A DNA stretch of 40,321 nt from a virus: IMG/VR virus record IMGVR_UViG_3300047480_000145, positions 1 to 40,321 of that record; one strand, 5' to 3'. This document shows, piece after piece, positions 1 to 8,700 of the stretch. Positions within the stretch are counted from its first letter, which is position 1. Every line of letters begins with the position of its first letter. Position numbers and translations under genes: made by a program. Under the pieces are notes generated by a model. The model searched no databases. It saw only the letters and a list, made by a program, of their open reading frames with translations, and was not told the DNA's origin.

Positions 1-265
1 TCTTGGGTAGGTACCGTTCACCAGTAGCCTTAGCACCTTGGGTGCTTGGCTTACCAGATTTAGTACCCCATTCTTCTTTAGTCCACTTAGACAAAGACTT
101 TTGCTTACTTGTCTTAGAACCTGAATAACCACCACCAGACTTCTTATAAGCCTGTGCTAGTAGTTGAGCCTTACGGGCAGACCACTGACCAGGCTTGCCA
201 CCTTTTGAGCCAGACATAATCTGGTTCTTCAAACGTTCCCTCAAGCCTGGTTTCGTGTATGCCAT
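1..265 (-). CDS. DUF5872-type small basic protein, N-terminal part (runs off left end)
   Basis: An open frame of 88 codons starts at ATG 265 behind an AAAGGA ribosome site and leaves the window at position 1 without a stop. The product is basic, with SKGGKPGQWSARKAQLLA, an SLSKWTKEEWGTKSGKPS block and a final TGERYLPK. This matches my recollection of DUF5872 proteins of phages and bacteria, whose function is unknown. In that family RYLP is followed a few residues later by an L-S-x-x-E-Y segment and a K-rich tail ending KTAxYR. Exactly such a tail is encoded at the right end (40205-40321, same strand). The two pieces are probably one gene cut by the linear ends. Direct joining is out of frame, so some bases are likely missing. 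Confidence 0.8.
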   Translation of the reverse strand, partial: MAYTKPGLRERLKNQIMSGSKGGKPGQWSARKAQLLAQAYKKSGGGYSGSKTSKQKSLSKWTKEEWGTKSGKPSTQGAKATGERYLPK

Positions 266-278
266 TATTATCCTTTAT

Positions 279-344
279 TTAACACTTACATTTGTTATGT
301 GCTTTACCACATAAATAGCATCTGCCTGGTTTTCTAATCGGCAA
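279..344 (-). CDS. candidate 21-aa Cys-rich microprotein, TTG start
   Basis: A 22-codon frame starts with TTG directly after the TAA of the preceding gene and stops just before the ribosome site of the DUF5872-type gene. The product has the pattern CYLCGKAHNKCKC, a zinc-knuckle-like C-x2-C-x6-C-x-C. The purine-rich end of the upstream gene could serve as ribosome site or allow reinitiation. Against it are the very short length and the weak start codon. It fills an otherwise empty gap of about 80 bp in a tightly packed late operon, and similar Cys-rich microproteins occur on the plus arm. Confidence 0.35.
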   Translation of the reverse strand: MPIRKPGRCYLCGKAHNKCKC

Positions 345-497
345 TTACTTCTTCTTAATCTTCTTTGGTGGTGCTTTCTTAGTTGGCTTTGTATATCCCA
401 TGCCAGGAATAATTACATCGTAATCTGGTGGAATAACATTTTTACGTGATGGCGCTTTTGTAACTTTAGCCATTGGTTTCTTTTTTGCCATTGCCAT
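345..497 (-). CDS. 50-aa Lys-rich late protein
   Basis: ATG 497 overlaps the stop of the upstream gene as TAATG, which supports translational coupling; a second in-frame ATG lies at 491. The product begins MAMAKKKPMAKV, has a short hydrophobic middle (VIIPGMGY) and ends in a Lys/Pro run finishing KKIKKK. I recognise no family. High basicity and a position among capsid-proximal genes fit a small virion or DNA-binding protein, but that is inference only. Confidence 0.6.
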   Translation of the reverse strand: MAMAKKKPMAKVTKAPSRKNVIPPDYDVIIPGMGYTKPTKKAPPKKIKKK

Positions 498-700
498 TAC
501 ATGCCACCAAACATTCCACGCTTTGCAGTCTTCTTGGCAACCTTCTTTGCTACCTTCTTCTTGGCAGACTTTTTGACTGCCTTTTTCTTGGCACCCATTG
601 TCATTGCCTTTTCTTCCATACCTTCAGCCTTGGCATACATCTTTGCTGCCTTCTTACCTGCTGGTGTGTATGGGAACTTCTTGTCTCCAACCATTGGCAT
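497..700 (-). CDS. 67-aa histone H1-tail-like basic protein
   Basis: ATG 700 overlaps the previous stop as TAATG. The N-terminus, MPMVGDKKFPYTPAGKKAA, is a motif I recall from many small phage proteins. The second half is almost pure Lys/Ala with KKKAVKKSAKKKVAKK, resembling the tail of bacterial histone H1-like proteins. Such tails bind DNA without sequence specificity. The gene lies downstream of the capsid gene in the late operon, so packaging into the virion or help with genome condensation is plausible. No experimental role is known to me. Confidence 0.7.
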   Translation of the reverse strand: MPMVGDKKFPYTPAGKKAAKMYAKAEGMEEKAMTMGAKKKAVKKSAKKKVAKKVAKKTAKRGMFGGM

Positions 701-1014
701 TATATTGCTCCCGCTTCGTTAAGTGTTGTTACTGATTTTTTATTAATAAACTTTGCGCTAGTCATATCATTTGCATCATATGGCTTGCCCATTACTTCAG
801 AGGCATTAACAGCACGCTGCACAGCAGCCATACTTGTACCTTCTGGTTGAATACCTTGTGCTCTAGCAGCACGATAAGCATCCAATTCTCCGTCCCATTT
901 CTTATTGCTCATAGCCTTTTGAGATGATGCATCTCCTGGGCTTAATTGCAATCCAATTACTTTGCAACCAAAGCAACCTTCAACATCTTCTGGATGGTCT
1001 AATCTGTGTCTCAT
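700..1014 (-). CDS. conserved 104-aa actinophage-type protein with CxxC near N-terminus
   Basis: ATG 1014 overlaps the upstream stop (ATGA). The N-terminal third has a CFGCK motif followed by VIGLQLS. The middle has WDGELDAYRAARAQGIQPEGT, of a kind I recall downstream of capsid genes in actinobacterial phages. Only two cysteines are present, so metal binding would need a partner chain or His ligands. The function is unknown. It is co-transcribed with the capsid gene and its neighbours, which suggests a role in the head or its maturation. Confidence 0.75.
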   Translation of the reverse strand: MRHRLDHPEDVEGCFGCKVIGLQLSPGDASSQKAMSNKKWDGELDAYRAARAQGIQPEGTSMAAVQRAVNASEVMGKPYDANDMTSAKFINKKSVTTLNEAGAI

Positions 1015-1265
1015 ACTGTTGCCACCGTGTATCCAGCAGCCTCAAGGGCTGCTTTCTCTGTTGCGTCTACTTCATAAGAGTAGCCACCAATGTAGGCTAC
1101 ATCGGCTTCTTGTACTTCTTCGTGTGAAGGAAACCTAACCTCTGTATAAACAGAGCCATTCTTTAGAACACTGATTCCCTTTGGAATTTTAATTCTAGAA
1201 AACAATGGATGATAACTACCTTCCATCTCTTCTAGAATTGTTGGTGTTGTAAATACATAAGCCAT
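1011..1265 (-). CDS. 84-aa protein downstream of capsid gene
   Basis: The start is placed at ATG 1265, which has a GGGAGAG ribosome site. A longer reading from TTG 1277 has no comparable site. The product begins MAYVFTTPTILEEM and ends with a helix and AAGYTVATV, a sequence style common in small head proteins such as decoration or head-closure proteins. I cannot assign it. It is the first gene after the capsid gene, separated from it by an 11-bp perfect hairpin. Confidence 0.7.
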   Translation of the reverse strand: MAYVFTTPTILEEMEGSYHPLFSRIKIPKGISVLKNGSVYTEVRFPSHEEVQEADVAYIGGYSYEVDATEKAALEAAGYTVATV

Positions 1266-1289
1266 TATCTCTCCCAATCTTTTTACTGA

Positions 1290-1317
1290 TAGATAGGGGC
1301 ACGTGCGCCCCTATCTA
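1290..1317 (-). promoter_or_regulatory. 11-bp perfect hairpin after the major capsid gene
   Basis: TAGATAGGGGC at 1290-1300 pairs perfectly with 1307-1317 around a six-base loop. On the minus strand no T run follows (the next bases are TCAGTAAAAAG), so it is not a canonical intrinsic terminator. It sits in the 67-bp gap after the capsid stop and could partly attenuate transcription or protect the 3' end of abundant capsid mRNA. Confidence 0.65.
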
Positions 1318-1332
1318 CCCGTCTAAATACTG

Positions 1333-2334
1333 TTAGACTGTTGGACGGCCTGAAGCCGCTGTTTCGATACGAACCAATGCTGGTGTGCGGTAAAGCGCCC
1401 AGTTGATGATTCCGTACCAGCCGACTGGATTGAAACGGTTGAAGCGGTCTTCTACCTTTCCAATTTCCATTCCTGGCTCCTTCCAGACAGCCTCAGCAAG
1501 AGCCTGTGCACCAACTACGTATGTGTGATACACACGTGTCTGTGCTGCTCCTGCGCCTGCGCCTGCCTGTGAGTTTGTTGCGTTCGCTGTCTCAATGAAG
1601 CGGACACCTTCCCATGAGCCAGTCTCTCCGCCGTATAGTGGCGCAGCATTCTGGTACTCATGTGGAGTACGCCATACGTTGTTACCTGTCTCTGTACGTA
1701 GGTCAACAGAAACTTCTGGGTGGATGTATGCAACAAACATTCCAGCACCCTTGTACTGCACTCCAGCGGAGCGCATCTTAGTAACAGCAGTACGGATTGC
1801 AGCAGACTTCATTGTGTCTCCTGCTGCAATTGTGTTCTTAGCAGCAACAGTTCCAACGCCTTCGTAGACGTTTGATACTGCGCCTGTTCCACCTGCAACG
1901 CGAACAATGTTTGCACCTGAATCCAACTTCGCAAGAACTGCGTTGTCGAGTGTCTTTGTCATGTTGAAAGCAACTGCATTAGCAACCCATGGGTCAATGT
2001 TTGCTAGTGACATCAAGTTAATCTTCTTAACTGGAAGTACTGAGCGACCTAGGTCTAGTTGTGGAACGTCAATGTATGTTGTTGCTGGTAGTGCTACTGA
2101 ATCTGGGTCAACAGTTTCAGACAGTGTTGCACCTGCAACGGAAGTATCAGCAATATCTGTATTGAACTGGAAACGGATTGAAGAACCCGCGTGTGTTAGG
2201 GAGCCGACCTTCTTGTCCGCGATTTCGCGGAACTTTGGAAGGACACGAAGATTAGTCTCGATAAGTTTATCGTAGGCTAATGTTACAAGATTGCTTCCTA
2301 ATCCAGTGGTTGTAGTGGTAAAGACATCTGCCAT
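1333..2334 (-). CDS. major capsid protein (HK97-fold type)
   Basis: This 333-aa protein follows a scaffold-like gene, the standard head-gene order, and has a strong ribosome site (AAAGGGGG). It begins MADVFTTTTTGLGSNL, then SIRFQFNTDIADTSVAGATLSE at about residues 50-75. A strand-rich TTYIDVPQLDLGRSVLPV follows, then a helical spine-like stretch. The later part, GMFVAYIHPEVSVDLRTE, and the end GIINWALYRTPALVRIETA resemble capsid proteins such as the N4-gp56 group. The capsid call rests on context and pattern, not a search. No separate decoration domain or cleavable N-terminal delta domain is obvious, consistent with a separate scaffold. Confidence 0.85.
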   Translation of the reverse strand: MADVFTTTTTGLGSNLVTLAYDKLIETNLRVLPKFREIADKKVGSLTHAGSSIRFQFNTDIADTSVAGATLSETVDPDSVALPATTYIDVPQLDLGRSVLPVKKINLMSLANIDPWVANAVAFNMTKTLDNAVLAKLDSGANIVRVAGGTGAVSNVYEGVGTVAAKNTIAAGDTMKSAAIRTAVTKMRSAGVQYKGAGMFVAYIHPEVSVDLRTETGNNVWRTPHEYQNAAPLYGGETGSWEGVRFIETANATNSQAGAGAGAAQTRVYHTYVVGAQALAEAVWKEPGMEIGKVEDRFNRFNPVGWYGIINWALYRTPALVRIETAASGRPTV

Positions 2335-2371
2335 TTGGCGATGCCCCCTTTCTGGAGTAGTCGGTTACGAA

Positions 2372-2860
2372 TTAACCGAGATTTTTAATGATTGCCATAA
2401 TCTCTTCCTCAGACTCTGCATTGGCAATTGCCCGTGCAACGTCATCAGAATAAGTCGGAGCATCGGCAAAGTGAGTAGCGTCATCCTGCTTCTTTAAAGC
2501 ATAGATATCTGCGCTATCTACCTGCTTTTCCTTCTCAGGCACAAACCCAATTAAATCGCCATTCTCAGCAAGCCAGTTAGTAACTGCCTCTTCGCTGATA
2601 GCATCTAAGTCCTTAAGGACTAATCGGGCTGCCTTAGTATTTACTCCTTTTGTTTCCAGGATTTCTCGAACGAGACGCTCATTGGATTCCTTAGAGAACT
2701 TCGCTAGTTGCTCTTCAAGTTCCTTGATACGCTTTTCATCTGCTCGCTTGGCTTTGCGCAAGTTAGCGATACCGTCATCGCCCCGCGAGTTATGAGAACC
2801 ACTTAATTCGTTCTCTAGATTATCGTCTTCGTTTTCCCAGTATGTGTTTTCGTTGCTCAT
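2372..2860 (-). CDS. probable scaffolding protein
   Basis: This acidic 162-aa protein lies immediately upstream of the capsid gene in transcription order. The N-terminus is rich in Asn/Asp/Glu. Residues about 35-65 (KRADEKRIKELEEQLAKF) form a clear coiled coil, and the C-terminus is helical and acidic (SEEEIMAIIKNLG). This composition, size and position are typical of assembly scaffolds that occupy the prohead and leave or are degraded before packaging. The Ntn-hydrolase encoded at 11561-12130 could be the degrading enzyme, which is inference. Confidence 0.75.
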   Translation of the reverse strand: MSNENTYWENEDDNLENELSGSHNSRGDDGIANLRKAKRADEKRIKELEEQLAKFSKESNERLVREILETKGVNTKAARLVLKDLDAISEEAVTNWLAENGDLIGFVPEKEKQVDSADIYALKKQDDATHFADAPTYSDDVARAIANAESEEEIMAIIKNLG

Positions 2861-2979
2861 GCAACATCACCCTTCTATAGTAGTTAGTTCGTAGGCCACA
2901 GTTGCAGTTCGGGGAAACTGGCTGGCTCCTACTACCAGACTCTTACACCTGACGGGGCTGGTAGGTCCGTCTAGGGAAT
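2861..2979 (-). promoter_or_regulatory. 119-bp gap upstream of scaffold-capsid genes, possible internal promoter
   Basis: This is the largest gap inside the otherwise packed late arm. On the minus strand a TACTAT (-10-like, 2877-2882) lies about 20 bases before the scaffold start, without a recognisable -35. A small hairpin (CAGTT with AACTG) lies further up. An extra promoter giving more scaffold and capsid message would make sense, but the sequence evidence is weak. Confidence 0.25.
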
Positions 2980-4458
2980 TTAGAATGCGCCGCTATTACC
3001 GCTTCCTAGTGCTCCACGGGCTAACCCAGATGAACCACTAAAGGAACCGATTTCTTTTTCGGCTAGTTTCATACGCTTACGCTTAGCAGATTCAAGTTGT
3101 CCAAAGACTTCCTGCTCTGCTGTTGCTTGCGTATAGTTGATACCTTCTTCGCCATATATCTGACCAAGTTTCTGGGCAGTAGGTAATGCTTCTGCAATAC
3201 CTTGATAGCCTTGACGAGCCTGCTCTTTGGTAATACCCAACTGAGCAAGGGCTGTAGCGCCTGCGGCATCTGTAAGAAGATTCTGTCGAATTGCTTCAGA
3301 ACCAATTTCAGCAGATAGTACCTTCTCCTGTAACTTAGGTAGGCTTTCCTTTGGATTAAGGAAGTAACCAACCAAGTCAGTATCAGTAATGTTATAAAAC
3401 GCTTTAAGAGTGTTCTTGATTGTAGGCTCAGCGTTATTAACGCGAGTTACTACTGTGTCAATTCTCTTATTAAACTCATCAGCAGAAATATCGTTACCAA
3501 TAATGTCTGCCATTTTAGACTGAGCAACCTTGCGGTCTACGCCAAAGTAACCCTGTAGTCCATAGGCACGAAGAGTTTCATTGTAATCATTCTCTAGTTC
3601 TAGATACTCAGCCTCTGACACTACGTTCAATCCAGCCTGACGGCGAATCTCATTGCCACGGAAACGAGTAATGTAAGCAGTAGTCTTGCGTAGTTCTACC
3701 GCTGCCTGGTTAGAACCCAAGCCTTCTTCCATAAAGCGCTTAATATCTGGCACTAGTTCTTCTAGCCCAAAGTCTTTAAATGTGCTTTCCAAAAGTGTGT
3801 AAGCGTCTACATCTACAGTTGACTTGTACTTGTTGCCAGATGCAATAAGAGTCTTTTGAGTTCCGTCAGAATAGAATCCAATTACATTTCCATAGTCATC
3901 TGTCTCTGTGGATACAAGGGTTGCGTTGGAAGACGGTGGAGTGTTATTGTTTCCATTATTACCGTTGTTGCCACCATTACCGCCGTTACCGCCACCTAGA
4001 GTTCCACCAGATGCTGGTACACTAAAACGTAGTGGAGCAATCTTGCGATACTCACCTTCACCTGCTGCACCAGTACGAACAAACTTAACTATATAACCAG
4101 CAGCCTTTTCCTCTTCGGTTAAGGTTGGTTGCGGTGCTGCTTTATATGCAGCAGTAACACGGGCATTAAACTCTGTGTTACTTTCCCCAGCCATTTTAGT
4201 CATGGCTTTAGGATTGATAGAACCAACCTCTGCTGCTATGTTTTCTAAGTTAGAAATACTTGATTGAGTCTTAGTAATCTGTGCATTAATTTTATCAATC
4301 ATTAACTCATCTGGAGTTTTGGCTATAGCCTTTTTAGCAGCAGGCACAGCGGCATTTGCTGCACGCATATTAGCAGCCTTAGTTTGTTCATCAACCATAG
4401 GTGTTTGTGCAAATCCACCACCATCAGGCATGTCTCTATCTAATCTGATTCTAGCCAT
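2980..4458 (-). CDS. probable internal virion/ejection protein (492 aa)
   Basis: The start overlaps the previous stop (TAATG). The protein is mostly helical and rich in Ala/Lys/Glu, with a low-complexity Gly/Asn linker of the form GGNGGNGGNNGNNGNNN at about residues 155-172, followed by a short beta-rich stretch. The C-terminus (SGSSGLARGALGSGNSG) is glycine-rich. No enzymatic motif is recognised. It lies between two other large proteins and the scaffold, where podovirus-like phages may carry internal core or ejection proteins. The Gly/Asn linker is encoded by near-repetitive DNA around 3945-4000, which could vary in length. Confidence 0.6.
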   Translation of the reverse strand: MARIRLDRDMPDGGGFAQTPMVDEQTKAANMRAANAAVPAAKKAIAKTPDELMIDKINAQITKTQSSISNLENIAAEVGSINPKAMTKMAGESNTEFNARVTAAYKAAPQPTLTEEEKAAGYIVKFVRTGAAGEGEYRKIAPLRFSVPASGGTLGGGNGGNGGNNGNNGNNNTPPSSNATLVSTETDDYGNVIGFYSDGTQKTLIASGNKYKSTVDVDAYTLLESTFKDFGLEELVPDIKRFMEEGLGSNQAAVELRKTTAYITRFRGNEIRRQAGLNVVSEAEYLELENDYNETLRAYGLQGYFGVDRKVAQSKMADIIGNDISADEFNKRIDTVVTRVNNAEPTIKNTLKAFYNITDTDLVGYFLNPKESLPKLQEKVLSAEIGSEAIRQNLLTDAAGATALAQLGITKEQARQGYQGIAEALPTAQKLGQIYGEEGINYTQATAEQEVFGQLESAKRKRMKLAEKEIGSFSGSSGLARGALGSGNSGAF

Positions 4459-5726
4459 TATGCCATCAATCCAAACGTGCGAAGAATCTCAACGGCATAA
4501 CCTGATGCTTCTTCGCGTGCACCTGGTGACTTGAGCCATAGTTCTTTTGTCTTAGGGCTGGTACGTAATAGTTTTTCATATTCACGAATACTCATAACTC
4601 CAGATTTCTGTGCACCTGTAGCGTCCTTGTTAGCAAGTGCTGCCTGAATATCCTCATCAAAAATACTGATTGTGTTATCTGGCAAGCCAAGCAATCTACC
4701 CTTGAAGTAGGCATACTGATTAGCGATATCAGATGGCTTAACGCCCTCATCAATTAGGCTAGAGATGTTTCCGTAGAAACCTTTAGCCATACTCTTAATG
4801 CCATTTTTCGCTGAGTCAATATCAGCCTTACCACTAGGAGTAAATACTCCCATTACCTTATCAAGGGCTTGCTTTGTATCTAGTCTGATTCCATAAGATG
4901 CAGCAAACTCCTTAAGTTCCATAACATTGCTTGCTACTTCACCCTTACCTGTTCCTAGTTTTTCTAGGTCAGTTCCCTTGATTGCTGGCTTAATGATGTT
5001 TGCCTTGATACGAGAGTAATCATCTGCATCTAGGTATTCACCAACAGTAACTGTCTTGCCGTCTTTGCCAGTAGTCTGCTTAACTAATGCAGCCTTTTCT
5101 TCCTTATTGACTGCATTGTAGTAGTCAGTCTTTTCAGCAGCAGTGGCTCTACGCCCAAGCATTGAATAGAAGTAATCATCAATATCTTGGTCTGTATCTA
5201 TCTTACTGGTTAGGTTTAATCCAGAACCACTCTTTGGTCCAGTCTGATTAGCAGCAACTGCAAGATTAAGGTACTTATCAAAACTCTGGTCAATAAGGAT
5301 TCCGCTATCTTGAAAATCCATAACTGTCTGAACAGATACATTGCTTGCCGCTTCTGTAATAGCACGGGCTAAAGCAATTCTATCCTTAGTATCAAACTCT
5401 GCCTTTTGCATATAACCAGCGCTATACAAGCGTTGACGTAAATACTCAACACCTTTGCCAGACTGAGCATCTTGAATATAACGGCGCTGAACAGCCTCAG
5501 CACTCATTACTTCATAGTCACCATTATTGTCAATGTAAAGATAAACACGTCCTGGGATTTTTGCATTTTCTGTTCCAGTAAGAACCCAAGAGTTGCCTTC
5601 TTTAACTACTTGATAAGGCGCTGCTCCGCCACCAAAATCTTCAGTCATATCCTGACGGGTTTGATTCTTACCTGAAGTCTTACCAACTTTGCCAGTGTTA
5701 GCGGCAAATACATCTGGTGATGACAT
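4458..5726 (-). CDS. probable internal virion protein (422 aa)
   Basis: The TAATG overlap with the 1708-aa gene supports coupled translation and perhaps stoichiometric use. After a Gly/Lys-rich start there is a beta-rich stretch (VVKEGNSWVLTGTENAKIPGRVYLYIDNNG). The rest is helical with no membrane segment. No family was recognised. Its place between two other large, apparently virion-related genes and its lack of catalytic motifs suggest a structural role in the virion interior or injection apparatus. This is context-based inference. Confidence 0.6.
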   Translation of the reverse strand: MSSPDVFAANTGKVGKTSGKNQTRQDMTEDFGGGAAPYQVVKEGNSWVLTGTENAKIPGRVYLYIDNNGDYEVMSAEAVQRRYIQDAQSGKGVEYLRQRLYSAGYMQKAEFDTKDRIALARAITEAASNVSVQTVMDFQDSGILIDQSFDKYLNLAVAANQTGPKSGSGLNLTSKIDTDQDIDDYFYSMLGRRATAAEKTDYYNAVNKEEKAALVKQTTGKDGKTVTVGEYLDADDYSRIKANIIKPAIKGTDLEKLGTGKGEVASNVMELKEFAASYGIRLDTKQALDKVMGVFTPSGKADIDSAKNGIKSMAKGFYGNISSLIDEGVKPSDIANQYAYFKGRLLGLPDNTISIFDEDIQAALANKDATGAQKSGVMSIREYEKLLRTSPKTKELWLKSPGAREEASGYAVEILRTFGLMA

Positions 5727-8700
5727 TATCGGACCTCCATTGAATATGTATCACGGGAGTAGAAACCTAAGATTGGTGCGAACACTGCTCGGTTTGCCTC
5801 TCTGATTGCTGGGTCTAGTTGAACTAAATCATTTAATATCTGCTCAACTTGTGCCTTCTTGGCACGCTTGAGGTCAGTAAAGTTCCAAATCTTTCTATTC
5901 TCTGGGTCCTCTGAGAAGGATATAAACTCACGAATAAGTGAGGTTACAGTTCCCATGTTCTTGCGAACCTGTCTTGAGATAGGAGTTGTTGGGTCTGAGA
6001 TAGCCTGCTCCATTGAAGAAAGGATTTCCTTTTCAGTAGATACTTCAAAGCCACCTGTTTCAAGGGCTTTACGTAGTACTGGATATCCAGCCTTTAATGC
6101 ATTACGGCGTGCTGTAGCCTGATTGATAATTCCCTTACGGGTTTCAGGAGCAGCAGTAGTAGCAAGCAGTGCTCGCTCTTCACGCTCGATATCAAAGTAA
6201 GCCTGCTTAGCAGTGGCAATAGATACATTGTCTAGATACTTTTCAAGGTCAGGCAGTTTAATTAATCCTTGTGCTTCTAGCCAAGTGTATGCATCTGCTG
6301 TGTAATCACCAGTCTGTGGTCCAAAGATATAGGCTGCTTCGCCGTATGTCTTTAAGAATGACTGGTTATTAGCAGCCCACTTATACATCTGGTCAGTCTT
6401 GCCAATGGCTATCTTTGTAGACTTCTCATTACGAGAGACTGTGTAGATAATCTTGCGTGGGTTTTTACCCACGAATGTAGCAACTGCCAACTCATAAGGG
6501 TCTGTTAAGAAATCACCTTCAGTCTTAGAGATACCAGCCAAGATATCGTAAAACTCTGCACGCATATTAGTAATGCCAGTAGCCTTGATGTAGTCAGGAA
6601 CACCCTTGCTCTCACGCAATGTAGGCGAGATAGGACTAATCATTCCAAAGAAAGCACGTGCTGCTAGCACATTATGTGCCGCAATCTTAACAGTCTTTAG
6701 GTATTCAACCTTCTGAGCGTCTGTTGCATTTTCTGGCAACTGTACTTCTGGTCCACCAAATGCCTGTAGATAGGCAATAGCCTGGAATGCAGCAGTAGTT
6801 TCCTGACGATTCATCTCATCTATATCAATAGCACCTGCTGTACCAGCACGGCTAATAGTTTCTAGATTCTGTAGGAACAATGGCATAAGCGCTTTGCGCA
6901 AATCCATGTTATCGCCAATGTTACCTAGCGCCCATGAGTCATACTGGTTAGCAAAGTTAGTTGCCTTTTCGCCCAACTTACCTGGAATGTAGCCCAACAT
7001 ACCCTTGATTCCAAGGAATGATAGTGCTGCAACTGGGCCAGATAGTGATGGCTGTCCAGCATCAGGAGAGAATGATGGGTTAATCAAACGCAACTTAAGA
7101 GTAACATCATTAAACTGTGGAACCTTAAATGCTCCACCAGTAAACTTACGCACTACTGGTTCAACTGCTGTGTTGATAATAGTGTCAGTTGGTAGCACTA
7201 CGTATGGCTCGCCATTTTCATCTTGCATTACCTCACCACGGGCTGACAATCCCTGATGCGCTAGGCGCATACGATAGATAACTTGTAGTGGCTTCTCGCG
7301 GTTTAAGCGATAGTAACGTCTCCAGAAGTCCTCAGTAGCACGGTAGAAACGTGCAACTGTTCGAGTTGATAGAGCAAAGTTAGAACGAATTGCTGGGTTA
7401 TCTACATACTTTAGGATTGAATAGGATGCTTCATCCATTGCAATCTCTGTATAGCGCTTTGACGCAGCAAGTTCTGCCTGTTGGCGTAGTATTTCTTTGT
7501 TTGCTTTAGGAAACTCTTTAACACTTTCTTGATATAACTTATCAGCCAACTCACGTTGCAGCCCTTCATAGGCATCGCGATAGCGGCTATATGTTGTAAG
7601 AATTGCAGGCTGACGGAACAGACCATTTACCTGACGGTCCATCTGCTCCATGATTGCATTACCAAACTTGCCCCATGCAGTCTCAAGGTCAGCCTTATCC
7701 AAGAACTCTTCGAACTCAATAGAAGTATTGATTTCTCCAGTTGGCTGCTTACCAACAGTAGCCTTTTCAAACTCTTCAAACTTAATACGACCAGCAACCT
7801 TGCTCCATTTACCAGCAATCTGCTTGCCAGACTCCATCTCATAGCGAACTAGGTCGCCATGGTACTTAGCCATCAAATCAAATAGGTCCTGGTTAAAGGA
7901 CTTAGGACCACCATGGAATGTGTTACGCATATCCAATAGCATTGTCTCTACGTGAATACGAGCAATCTCTGCATCATTAATACCACGCTGACGTAAACTT
8001 ACGGAATCACCAAACAAAGAGTTAAACTCCTTGGTAACTGCTGCACGCTTAACAATAAACTGACGAGTTACATAGTCGTAATCTACACCTAGCGCCTTTA
8101 GCATATCTGTTCTAGCAGCAGCAAAGTCTTGCGCAGTTTTTAATCCATTGTTGTCAAAGAATACAACTGTTGGGTCTACTGTTGCGCCAGCCTTTAGGCT
8201 GTATTTATTAGCAGCAAACTGGCGATACCAAGTATCAAAGTGTGCAAGAGTTAAGTACTTATCATTAGTACGGCGCAGTTCTTCTGTTGATAATGCACGG
8301 AACTTACGACCAGTCTTAACTCCAACATCTTCTAGCGCTTTAGAAAGCGTAGATGGTGTAAAGATAGCATCAATAATCTCTTTATCGAATCTACCGCCAA
8401 GGGATGTTCGTGCAGATACAGACTGTGCCATTGAGTTGATAGTATCTGGATGGTGAATAAAGGCTTCTTTCAGCCACTTAAATCTGCTGACTGAATCATC
8501 TACACCAAACATTGAGTAGACACGGCTAACTGTTTCTTCACGAATCATTAGATGTGTTACTTCTTCAATTGGAATACCACGCTCAGCAGCAATCTGCTCA
8601 GGAATCGCGATACGCTCATCAATGCTGAGTTTCTCTTCTGCTCCACCCTTACGGAAAGCCTTATTAATACCACGCTTAATAGGACCAACAGATGACTTAG

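Noticed and set aside
3908-4096. Plus-strand frame opposite the Gly/Asn linker of the 492-aa protein
   Set aside because: Pro/Leu runs are just the antisense reading of the repetitive linker DNA; no ribosome site and no neighbours on that strand.
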